Shown: positions 34,371-45,600 of the stretch, piece by piece
Position numbering within the stretch: position 1 is the stretch's first letter
Layout of the letters: each line of letters starts with the position of its first letter
Source: Ashinkailepas kermadecensis
Taxonomy: Eukaryota > Arthropoda > Thecostraca > Neolepadidae
Direction of reading: 5' to 3'
Assembly: GCA_034440615.1 (NCBI GenBank)
Contig: JAOTOM010002932.1
Location: 53,501-117,500 of the forward strand
Length of the DNA stretch: 64,000 bases
Translations under genes and position numbers: made by a program
Notes under the pieces: model-generated
Databases searched by the model: none
What the model was told of the DNA's origin: nothing
The model's input: the letters and a program-made list of their open reading frames with translations, nothing else

Positions 34371-34440
34371 TTATTATCATTAGAAAACCATTACACCATT
34401 TAAAAAACCATTAGGATACCATCAGAACCATTATGGTTTC

Positions 34441-35769
34441 TAATGGGTTTTTTTTGCAGGGAGGTTATGGAGCGATGTTCTTTTTCGGATCCATTTTCGC
34501 CTTTAGCGGGCAAGTGGCTTAGTGTAGCAAACAAATGCGTTAAGCAGATGTCTGTTACCTCGCGAGAATGCTGCTGTTCACGTTTTGCCGAATTCGGACG
34601 GTACGCGAATACGCATACGCTCAATGCGTTCAAATACTCATTTGTATGCGAATACGAATACGAATACATCACGAACATGAAATAAGTTCAGCAAAATAGA
34701 ACTAAATATATGTTTTCTATGTAACGAAGAATCGATCTTTGGTCAGCCGGATCGGCTGTAAAATTATAGCTCCCAATCATGCAATTATTTAAACTGACGA
34801 CATCGAGAAGTAGGTAAGTTAGAGAAACGTCCTCAGATGGAAAGCTCAGTAAATTTCCACCTGGGATGCATAAGTAAGTCACGTGAGAGTCACAAATCAT
34901 TCTGTGAACTGGGCTAGGAAAACGGGGGACGCTTGGGCGGACGAAGGCCGTGGCGGCGGACGCAAGATAGGTGGACGCCTTGTAAAGGGCCAACGTAAAG
35001 GGCCTTGGGTGGACGTATCTGAACGTATCCCACCTGACAATAATGACGGTTTGCTGAGCGTTTGCTCTGCTAGCAATTTATCTTGGCTACAGCGGATTGT
35101 GAAATAGTTAGGAGAAGCGATAGGAGGAGGTATACGTGATTTTCTTCAGGTGACCAAGTCAAGGTATGCTTCGCAAAATGAGTTCATCGTTGCTAGATAG
35201 TTACTGAATACTGATACACCAGATTAAACAGAAAAGCTCACCTTTGCTTGTGTCCACCGCAGTAGGTAGACAGTTTAAGAAACCATCCAGTCTTCTTATC
35301 CAGCTGTACCTACTCCAACTAATTGAGCCTGTGTCATGCGCTTATCACCACATCAACATTACATGCATGCTGCATGATGTGATGGCATTGGCTAAAATTG
35401 AAGTCACATGGATGGTGATCCTCAGGTTTTCTGCAGGGGGTTCGCACCCCTGGTTTGGTAGGTACCTTGCTGATGTTAGTTTGTCATTTTCTATATTCAA
35501 TGTGAAAATATGTCTTGAAAATAAAGACATGGACTGCCTGGCTGGGTGAGATCTTGCTATTGAGCATCTGTATGCCCAGCAAGGTCTGAAATGTGAGCCT
35601 ATTGATAAATAGTTTATCAATATAGAACCCTATTGGCTAATTTTTGTACAAAATTTTTTCTGGTGTTTTCTGATGTCATTTGAACGAATGAATGAATCTG
35701 ATGTTCTTTTTTTAATGAAAACCTATCAAGATATAACCAATTCAAGTTGAAGTAGGTGCCAACCTACCT
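34441..35769. other. Intergenic, no gene recognised
   Basis: Only short ORFs with no recognisable domain. Confidence 0.4.
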
Positions 35770-36070
35770 ATAACTCAATAAGCAGTCATTTTGCAAAAAA
35801 TGAAGGTTTTAGTGTGCTTTAGGTTATTCACATAACAATTTCTACATACATTTTACCTTCATGAAGCTAAAAAGTGGTGTTCAATTTGGTCAGATTAGGC
35901 TACATCATGTTTTGATTTATTTTGAAACAAATGTATTATTGTGCTTTAAGGTGCTCACACATTTTGCCAGCATTAAGCAAACAAATAGTATAGGTTTGGT
36001 GGTATTATTGCCATTTAAAGTAACTAAAAGACAAGTTTTACACACATTTAACCCCATAAAGTCATAGTCA
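35770..36070 (+). repeat. Dispersed TTAGG-family repeat, copy 3
   Basis: Shares 'attttaccttcatgaag', 'ttattgtgctttaaggtgctca' and 'aagacaagttttacacacattta' with 2980-3060, but the TTAGG run is reduced to 'cagattaggcta'. Confidence 0.45.
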
Positions 36071-36559
36071 TAAAGTGTTAAGGCTTAATAAGAGCCACAG
36101 GGGCCCATCTGGGTTCAGCCTATCTAGAAAAGACACTAGAATGTACATACTCTCACCCCAATCAATCCCTTATCTCTGGGTGCTACATGGCCAATGTAGT
36201 TGATGTGCCCTAAAGCCCTAATAACTAACTAACTAACTAATCCCTTATCTCAAGTTCCTAGGGAGCTATATATCCCAGCCTATCTAGTGCCATTCACTTG
36301 ATATTGCATAACACACTCAACAATTACAAACTCCTCCAATCATACCCATTGTGCTACCATAGCCAATCTCATCAGTATCACATCCCAAAGGAAGGTGCTG
36401 AATCCACTGCTAGGTACACCCTATATAAAGTTATAGAGCATTTAGACTTAATAAGAGCTCCAAGGGCCCCTCCAGTTAAGTCTGTAAGACATAAAGACAT
36501 AAAAGATCAGTGCAACTATGAGCCACAAGGGCCCTTCTTGGTTGCACTTTGTACACTGA

Positions 36560-38930
36560 ACCAGTTGCCCACCAAATCTGTCAATCAACCCTCCCTGGAA
36601 TACAGAAAAACAAGCCCCCTATTCTTATAATGATTGTCTGTGCTGTTTTTAAAGATGTTCAGTGTGTTGCTACTGACAATTGTTCCTGGCAGCTGGTTCC
36701 AGTGTTCTATTACCCTGTTGGTGAAGAAAGACTGTCTTAACCTTGTCCTGCTGTGATTAACTTTAATTTTGAATTGATGACCTCTAATTGCATCATTTCT
36801 GTTAAATTCAAACATTTCCCTGAGATATTCCTGTTCCTGACCATGAACAAATTTAAAAACCTCGATGAGATCTCCTCTCAGCCTTCTATATCTAAGTGAA
36901 AACATTCAATTTCTTCAATCTTTCCTCATATGCCAGGTTGCCTATACCATTAACCATTTTTGTTGCCCTCTTTTGTACTCTCTCTAAAAGCCAACAATCT
37001 TTCTCATAACTAGGGGACCAAGCGTGGACACAGTATTCCGAATGTGGCCCGACATATGCACAGTAAAGCTTCCTGATGACCTCCTCACTTTTGTATGACA
37101 CATTCCTCTGTATTGCCCCAAGCATTCTTAGTGCCTTCTTCCTGGCTTCTTTGGTCTGTTCTGATGCCCCCAATTTTGTGTTCAAAATAACACCTAAGTC
37201 CTTCTCCTGCTGAGTCACAGATAGTACTTGGCCATCCATCAAGTATGGCACCTTCATATGCTGCCTACCTACATGCATGACTTTGCACTTATCAAAATTA
37301 AACTTCATTTGCCATTTTTCAGACCACTTCACAAGCTCGTCTAAGTTGTTCTGCAGCAAAACCTGCTCATTGTGCCCTGTTATTGCCCTAAAGATCTTCA
37401 AATCATTCTGGAAATTTCAAAACCTTACTGCTTAGGTCACATTCAATGCTATTCACAAATATAATGAACAACAGTGGCCCCAGTACCGACCCCTGAGGGA
37501 CTCCACTAAGAACATTTTGCCATGATGACTGTACCATTAAGCATCACTCTCTGCTGTCTATCTGAAAGCCACAACTCAATCCATTTTAGGATGCTACCTG
37601 CAATACCATGGACCTGAAGCTGCATCATTAACCGTTTATGGGGTACCTTGTCAAAGGCCTTACTAAAGTCAAGATATGCTACATGAACCTGATTTCCCGG
37701 ATCCAATTGTTCTGTAGCAAAATTCAAAAAGTCCAAGAGAATTGTGAGACACGATCGCCTTTTTCTAAACCCATGTTGAGTATCTTGAATCAATCTGCTT
37801 CCTTCCAGAAAACTAACTATTATATCCTTGATAATTGATTCGAGTACCTTGCAGACTAGGGATGTGAGGCTTACTGGACTATAGTTTTCAACTTTTCCTC
37901 TTTCTCCTTTCTTGAAAATAGAAACTACATTTGCCCTTTTCCAATCTGTTGGAATTTCATTTTGTGAAACTGATCTACAAGATATTGTACTAAGTGGAAT
38001 TGCCAGTTACTTTTCAGTTTCCCGCAATACCCTAGCATAAATTCCATCAGGTCCTGCTGCCTTGTTTGGCTTTATTTTCCTGATTTAATTGAAAACAGCA
38101 TCACTATCAATGAAATCAACTTCGTTTATCTGATCACCTGTCACTGAACTGTGGTGCACGGTTGGCAGATTAGTCACGTCTTCCAATGTAAACACTGATT
38201 TAAACTGCTTGCTCAGCTCCTGAACCATCTCACCATCCTCACTCAATATAGTCCCATTTACTTACAGTAGACCAATTGCGCTTGAAACTTTACTTAGCTT
38301 GTAGAAACTAAAGCACTTTTTACTGTCCCCAGTACAGTTCCTAGCCAAATCCAATTATTTTGCCTGCCTTGCTGCTCTGGTTTTCTGCTTCACAGCATCT
38401 CTAGCTTTTTGATACGACCTTAGATTTACGATATTTGAAGCATCCTTAAATACTCTAAATGCATTTTTCTTAGCCTTAATTGATCTCCTCAAATCTGGTG
38501 TCAGCCATGCTGGCTTTCCTACCCTTCTTTTGCACCTTTGCTTTTGGGGGACATGTCTAATCTGAATTTCCCTCAAGTAAGATTTTAACTTTTCCCACAT
38601 TTCACAGGCATTTAAATCAAAAAAATATTCTTCCCATTTTATGGCACTTAAAGCCTCTCTCATGGAGTCAAAGTCTGCCCTGTTAAAATTTGGAATCTTT
38701 GCCAAGTTATCCTTGATTGTCCCTGCTATTTGTACCTTAAATCTCACTATGTTATGGTCACTTCTTCCCAGAGTTTCTCCTACAGTCAAGTCTTGAACTA
38801 AATCACTTAAATCTGAGAAGACAAGGTCCAAGAATGAGTAAATGGAAGATACCATAAGCCTGGTAAAAGACCCACCCAAACCATCACCATATACTGAATA
38901 AACCATCCACCAATATCCCACACACCTATC
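36560..38930 (-). mobile_element. CR1/jockey-like LINE, 5'-truncated, degraded
   Basis: On the minus strand: endonuclease C-terminal part (38921-38355; GRSDHNIVRF, PAWLTPDLRR), RT with 'DTQHGFRKRRSCL', 'YLDFSKAFDKVPHKRL' and '[13 protein letters not shown]' (37793-37506), and the thumb/C-terminal block 'KEKDLGVIL..' to 'RYRRLRGDLIEVFKFVHG' (37401-36840). The YVDD region near 37450 is lost to decay. Breaks in frame are frequent. The family mobilises by target-primed reverse transcription. Confidence 0.85.
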
Positions 38931-39099
38931 AATGCCTATCTACCCTAGCTATCCAGCCCTATTCCCCTGATCCCTCTTAACACATGTGGATTGAATGCCT
39001 TATCAATAATTTTCAAACTGCATCCATGCCTGGTTAAAGGGGTCCGTGCCATGCACACTTATTAGCATAAATCTCACACCGTTCAACACAAATTAGAAC

Positions 39100-41030
39100 T
39101 CAAAAACAAGATTTTCCTGTCTAAAAAAATTGTCCACCCTACTTTAAAATACATTCAATGAGGAACTCCCCACAACATCAGCAGGCAGCCCATTTCACTG
39201 ATCAACAACCCTTTGACTGAAGACCTGTTGTCGCTTAACTGTCCTACACCTCAACTTGTCTAACCTGAATTGATGACCTGTATGTGATACTCTAAACTGA
39301 AGATTGCCATTCAAATTGACCTGATCTAGTCCTTTAGCAATTTTGCACATTTCAATCATTTTGTACATACCCTTAATCTCCTATACTGGTGTGAGTACAT
39401 ATCTAATGCTACAAGCCTTTCTCCATATTCTAAGTTACCTATTCCACTGATGAGTCTAGTTGCTTTATGCTGCACTCTTTCCAACCTATCTATATCTTTT
39501 TCTAGGTAGGGGCTCCATGCTTGTACAGAATATTCAAAGTGGGGTCTCGCATATGCTAAGTACAGTTTTTTTTCATGACTTCCTTGCTCTTATATATCAC
39601 ACTTCTATTAATGAGTCCCAGCATTCTGAGTGCCCTGTTCCTAGCTGAGATGCATTGTTTTTATGCTTTAAGGTCTTTTGAAACCAACACACCTAAGTCC
39701 CTTTCCTCTTCAATAACATCCAGTTCCCTCCCTCCCATTGTATATCTGAAAGTCTCACCTCCAGACCCCAGATGCATAGCCTTACACTTGTCATAGTTGA
39801 AAGACATCTGCCATTGATCAGCCCACTTTTTTAGGTCCTCCAAATCTAGTTAAATATTTCTAGATTGATCACAACTGTTTGCCACTCCTACCAGCTTGAT
39901 GTAATCAGCAAATTTGAACACTATTCCTCAGCCCTACCTCAAAGTTATTTGAGTTATTCACTCAATGTTATTCACAAAGATGATAAAGCGAGGTGGCCAT
40001 AGAACAGAGCCCTGTGGTACTCCACTCAGAACATCCTTCCAATCAGATTTAAATCTGTTTAACACTACCCTTTGTTTCCTTCCCCTCAACCATACTTCAA
40101 TCCAACCTATAACTTTTCCAACAATCCCATGTTGCTGTAGTTGATGAATTAGCCTCCCATGTGGAACTTTATCAAAAGCTTTGCAAGTCCAAGTACACAA
40201 CATCCATCCTGCTTTGATTGTCTACTTCTTTGGTAACATACTCCATGAACTCCAAAATGATAGTTAAACAAGACCTTCAAGATCAAAATCCATGTTGAGT
40301 ATCCCTTAAAAGGTTGTGCTTATCAAGATGAATTTGAACATTCTGTTTAACCAGATTATCTAGTACCTTGCCAACTATTGAGGTCAAACTGACTGGCCTG
40401 TAGTTCCCTACACACTTCATACTTCCATTTTTTTTTAAATTGGTACTACATTTGCATTTCTCCAATCTTCAGGCACTTCAGAATATTCCATAGCCTGCCT
40501 GAAAATTATACCTAGGGGAACTGCTCAAGCTTTAGCATGCTACTAAGACCCTAGCATATATATCATCTGGTCCAGAAGCTTTATTAGGTTTTATATTCTG
40601 CAACTGCGTTTCTACAGCTTCTGTAGTTATTGTAAGATCCTCCAGCCTATCATCTGTCATGGCATAAGATTCAGTTGTTGCTATTCTACCAGAATTATCT
40701 TTGGGGGATGAGTGGTCTAGGGGTAAGATGCTCGTCTCACAATTTAAAGATTGTGGGTTCGAGTCTCACCTGTCGCTACTCTTCGTCCGCGACCAATCGG
40801 CGTGAGAGATTGGCGACGCTATATGACTCAACGGTCGACGTGTCGTAAAAAAACAATAATAACCAGACTTATCTTTAGTAAAGACTAATTAGAATTGCTT
40901 GCTTAGGGATTCCACAATATCACAATCATCAACCACTAATTCCCCATCTACCTCTAGTGGTCCTACACTACACTTTTTAGCCTTAAATTTGTAGAAGCCA
41001 AAGAATCTCTTAGAATTACCTACTGATCAT
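39100..41030 (-). mobile_element. CR1/jockey-like LINE, second, more decayed copy
   Basis: 'GNYRPVSLTSIVGKVLDNLVK' (about 40400), 'KAFDKVPHGRLIHQLQQHGIVG' and '[13 protein letters not shown]' (about 40200-40020), and 'FNYDKCKAMHLG' with 'EERDLGVLVS' (39810-39680) lie in separate frames. Same family type and orientation as 36560-38930 but clearly diverged from it, so a separate insertion rather than a recent duplication. A SINE is inserted at 40703-40862. Confidence 0.8.
40703..40862 (+). mobile_element. tRNA-derived SINE, copy 1, with 14-bp target duplication
   Basis: The head GGGGATGAGTGGTCTAGGGG contains an A box and the later GGTTCGAGTCT a B box for RNA polymerase III. A tRNA-unrelated body of about 70 bp follows and an A-rich tail (aaaaaaacaataata). 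Direct repeats CCAGAATTATCTTT (40689-40702) and CCAGACTTATCTTT (40863-40876) flank it. The anticodon-arm region 'CGTCTCACAA' recalls tRNA-Val, a weak inference. Confidence 0.88.
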
Positions 41031-41039
41031 TCTCCAGCT

Positions 41040-41150
41040 TTTTAGCTCAAGAAAATGTTTATTTAGCTCATTTTGCCCATGAAGCATGCAAAGGGGTTAG
41101 GTTTGGTTAGGTTAGGCTAGGCTTTTGTTCTGAGTTAGGAAAAAAGATAA
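41040..41150 (+). repeat. Dispersed TTAGG-containing repeat, copy 4
   Basis: Contains aaggggttaggtttggttaggttaggctagg followed by 'cttttgttctgagtta', the plus-strand counterpart of the inverted copy at 10318-10440. Confidence 0.5.
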
Positions 41151-41635
41151 AGCGAGTTTTTTTCTTAAAAAATTGGTTCAGGCTAGACTAAGCTAGGATA
41201 TATTTTAATTTGACAATTTCAGTCCCATGCCTATCAGCAGATTTAACAAATGTCATAGTGTGCTCTTATCAATTTGCATCAATGTCATAGGATTTCATTA
41301 CAATGTCCCTGTTAAATCTTTCAGAGACATATTAAAGGGTTTATAAGAACGCTGGGCATAACGATTGCACGATGGGTCCGTACTACCGACCGTAACGACA
41401 GCACGCACGGTCTGCACCAGCGTAGTAGCGAGCGTACGTATGAACGGCCTCTACCTACCGTTCGGCAGTGGAACGTGCATACTTTCTGTACGTACGGGCT
41501 GTGCCAGCTGGGGTGGAGTGGAGGCCGATTGTGACTTCATTTGACCCTGAAGACATTGACTTGGGGTCATGAAATGTATACTGCATCGAGTTCACTACAG
41601 CCGTAATTCCTCCAAATTGTGTGCTTCTAGTTTCA

Positions 41636-41760
41636 GATCTTAGTGGCTCTGTCGTCAGATGGTATATTCTCTTTGAATATACCATCTGATGACTGAGCCA
41701 CTAGGAGCTCCGAAAGCTCATTAATTGTTTAAAAAGTGGGTCATCCCAGATATATCATTA
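41636..41760. mobile_element. Foldback MITE-like hairpin, copy 2
   Basis: Core arms ggctctgtcgtcagatggtatat and its complement around an 8-bp loop at about 41678, followed by 'agctccgaaagctcattaattgttta', which matches the right arm of 34165-34370. The outer left arm is missing or diverged. Confidence 0.6.
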
Positions 41761-41915
41761 TCAATATCCTGTTGTTTATGAGGTACTTTCCAAAAACAGG
41801 ACAGATGGGCACATCCCCCACAGTGCACTTGTCAATGGCCTATGTCCATCAAGATGGGTATGAATATCCTTGGAAATTTGCCATTTATGCATGTAAATAT
41901 GTAATAATATATATA

Positions 41916-41997
41916 CATACATACATACATACATACATGCATACATACATACATGTATACATACATACATACATACATGCATACATACATGCATACA

Positions 41998-42029
<32 letters not shown>

Positions 42030-42036
42030 CATGTAT

Positions 42037-42115
<79 letters not shown>

Positions 42116-42268
42116 TTCGTGTCTGCGTGCGTGCGTGCGTGCGTGTCTGCGTGCGTGCGTGCGTGCGTGTGCGTGCGTGCGTGCGTGCGTGCGTGTGCGT
42201 GCGTGCGTGCGTGCGTGCGTGCGTGTGCGTGCGTGCGTGGTGCGTGCGTGCGGTGCGTGCGTGCGTGT

Positions 42269-42317
<49 letters not shown>

Positions 42318-42332
42318 TGTATGTGTATTGTA

Positions 42333-42363
<31 letters not shown>

Positions 42364-42413
42364 GTATGTATGTATGTATGTATGTATGTATGTATGTATG
42401 TATGTATGTTTAT
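41916..42413 (+). repeat. Compound microsatellite (ACAT)n-(TG)n-(TGCG)n-(TGTA)n
   Basis: ACAT/ATAC units (41916-42030), TG (42040-42080), TGCG (42080-42270), TATGTG (42270-42360), then TATG (42362-42408). It lies 60 bp upstream of the arfaptin start codon. Long ORFs on both strands are artefacts of the short period. Confidence 0.97.
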
Positions 42414-42470
42414 AGATATGTGCAGTATCTGGTGTACTACCTGTGCTGGTGCACGTCAGCAGGTGGCACG

Positions 42471-42627
42471 ATGTCCACTTATGACGGACGAGTGAAATCA
42501 GCAGTGGTGGATCCACTGGACACAGAGGAGGTGGAGCTGGGAGAGGCATCCCCGGTGGTGGACAGCCATGGTCCGGATGGCTGGTCCCGGCGGCCGACAC
42601 CACCCTCCTCACTGCCGGGCATCACTC
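42471..42627 (+). CDS. arfaptin: Arfaptin coding exon 1
   Basis: 52 codons plus one base from ATG to donor ACTC|GTGAGT. Encodes an acidic then Ser/Pro-rich segment ([15 protein letters not shown] ... PPSSLPGIT). It joins in phase with exon 2 (C + CG gives Pro). Assignment rests on phase, donor quality and similarity in kind to the variable N-terminus of the family, so it is less certain than the BAR exons. Confidence 0.72.
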
Positions 42628-45600
42628 GTGAGTAGCTCCTGACACTCAGCTGACTGACGTCCCTGGTGGTGGACAGCCATGGTCCTGGTGGCCAACACCA
42701 CCACCCTTGCTGCCGGGCATCACTCATGAGTAGCTCCCAGCACCCACTTGACCTGCAAATACAGCCTGCTGGTGGCCCCTGCATCGTCACTGCATTGCTA
42801 TCAGAGAGGTAGCATATCATTATGTAATATTCCCATATATTTGTTTTCTTCCATATGTACTGATGACATCAGGCTTGCTTCCAACTGCACATCAGTCCCC
42901 TGAAGCACACATAAAGCAGGTGTAAGCAAGCATGTGTTGCACACAGATGACAATTGGTCTGTGTGTTAAGTTTGTGATACTAATTAAGTTTATTTAAATT
43001 AAGTTTGTGATACATGCGACGACAATTGCTTATGTCACCTCACGCTTTTCCGACTTGAAGCTGCTACGACATAATCGAATGCATTGTGTCCAATGGAGTC
43101 TGCATTTAGTAATTGTTAAAGATTTCCCTTTGCCAGGAAAGTTCTTAAGAGATTTCTGTTGAATTGTTAGTTGTATGTAGCACATGTGCTATGTGCTGAA
43201 ATGTTCGAAACACATGCAATTTAGCACTCCATGTTGTATAGAATACGAGTGCATGCGAATAACTATTTTCGTGCACTGCTAATTAAATGATGAACTACTG
43301 TATAATGTATGTACTTTTATTTATTTCGAATAATGCACTTGGCATTCTTAACATTTTGCAGGTCGTCTCTCTTCTTGCATGGTAAACCAATATCGACCCC
43401 CTCCCCCTGTAAAACGTAGCATGCAGTGCATGTGCCTGTGCTATACCTTCAAATTGTGTGTTTCCATTCGTCCTGGAAGTCGCATATTCTCGCTGTCTGG
43501 TTAAGAAGCTACATCCTACAATACGCCATGACCTCCATGTAACTCTACAACATGGACCTGGTTCAGCAGTTGACCTTCCAGGTGCGTTCTGGCATCAAGA
43601 TGTGTCGATAGAATAGCGCGTGTTTGTCTGCTGGGATAGCGCGTCTCGTGTGATGTGGGTTGTCGAGGGCACCGGTGTTGCCAACACATACGGCGGCTTG
43701 TTGCAGCGGCGTCGACGAACATCTCGCTGAACTCTCCGAGCCACCAGCAGATCAACCCCACTGTGCAGGCCAAGATTGAGTCCATCAAGGCATGGGGCAT
43801 TTCCACCTACAAGTACTCGCGTCAGCTCATCTCAGAGAAGCTTGGCAAATCATCGCGGACTGTGGACGTGGGTGAGTGTCGGAAATGTGGTTATTCCAGC
43901 ATGTCGAGCGCTGATAACATTGGGTGGTGGTATGGGGTTGGAAAGTTTGTGACACTGCGAACTGGGGTATCATCTAGGCCAGGATCCTGCCCCTCACAAA
44001 GCCAAAGCAAATGGAATTGGAGGAAATTACTCAACTTGTGCATAGCAGGATATAAATGTTCAAATACTTTACCCCTTTATTTTTTAAGCTTGATAGATAT
44101 GTTGGTCTATGGGTGAAACAATTGCAGGTACCATATTTTGAAAAGTTGACCTCAGGTTGCCGATCTAGAAGTCACTAAACTTTGACCCATGGCACCCCAA
44201 ACTTCAGGAGCCTATAACGTCCAAAGTATTTGTCACATAATTACGAGGAAAACGACTCATAGCCTAATGTTAGACCTTCCTTCTAGGTGCAATAGCCAGA
44301 AGGTCAGTGACCTTTGCCCTTGTCAGACCTTGAACTGAAAATGTAAAACTTGAATGGCAAAAACGTGTCCTCCGATCTTGTTCATCCTGAGATATGATAT
44401 TGGTCTAATATTCCTCTATAAGCCCTGAACAAAATTGCAGTGGGCCCTTGGTAACTTCAGCAGAAATGAGCAGTCGAATACTTTTGTGTACATCTGCCTA
44501 TGCATCAAATGCATCGTAATTGCAATATGCTATAGCGCTATTTGCGCCTCATGATACTGACTATGCATGATAACTCACTGTGTAAGGTGTATCGAATTGC
44601 TCATTCCGTAAGTGACGCTTAAGCGTGCGTAGCTTCTAAGGTCAGAGACGTTTGAGGACAGTCATACCATACATCGGTGGTTACGTATTTCTTTTATCAA
44701 TGTTTCAATTAGATATTCAGATTAAGGTCACAAGGTTGACCTTATATGACCTTAATTTGCTATGGTATATACTTTGATATGATATCGTACGCTACTATGG
44801 TATGACTGTCCTCTGTAATCCTTGGTAAAACGAGTGGTGCCTCAGTAAATTTACTGCGTCTACTCGTGATGTTCCTCTCCTCCGTGGACGAGTTCATTTA
44901 GAGTTGTGTGTTCCGCTCCAAGCGGTGTCGTGGCATCTCAGCAGATCGGCCGCATCTGCGGAACAATGTGAGAAGAGTTGAGCGACGTCGATGCTGTGTG
45001 TTTCCGGCCCGGTCGACGAAGCGAGTACTCAGCACAGGTTCAGCCCGCTCCATCCTAGGGTGCACACGTTTCAGCCGCTGCAGAAGATTGCGTACCATCT
45101 GCCGCTGAGAGTTTGGCAAGTTCACCAGTCCGAGGGCAAGAAGTCTGTCTATGAAAGCGGGAAGAGGGTCGAGGAGTTCTGGCGACAGCTGAGTCTGAGG
45201 ATGGAGGAGCCAAGTGCTATTGGAAGTGGAAACTCAAAACGGAGATGTTGCCCTCAGGGCGTTTTCAGAAGCCGCAAAGTTCGCAGCAATCGCCGGCATC
45301 GGCAAGGGTTGGTCAGCAGGCTTCTTCGCATCAGCGATGGCGTCCTCGCTGGAGCGCTGTGCGGTGGCCGCTGCAGTCGCCGGAAGGTCTGGCGGCGGCT
45401 CCACTCGGCTCACGCGCCGCAAGAACTGCATCACCTTTCTGTCGTCGTCCTGCAGTATGTTACGAAGGCTGGGGGCCGGCCTTCCCACAGTCGCTGGCGT
45501 TGCTGTGTGGCCGGACAGTCACACAGCAGGTGTTCGACAGAGTCCAGTTGGCCACACTAGGTGCAGTGAGGCTCCGCGGTCAGCCTGGTCCGGTGTAGTG

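Noticed and set aside
40703..40775. Functional tRNA gene
   Set aside because: A and B boxes are present, but the anticodon stem pairs poorly and the sequence continues into a SINE body with A-rich tail and target duplications.
41736..42635. A 299-codon ORF and a 278-codon antisense ORF
   Set aside because: Mostly ACAT/TGCG/TGTA microsatellite. Only the last ~52 codons on a different frame boundary (from ATG 42471) belong to arfaptin exon 1.
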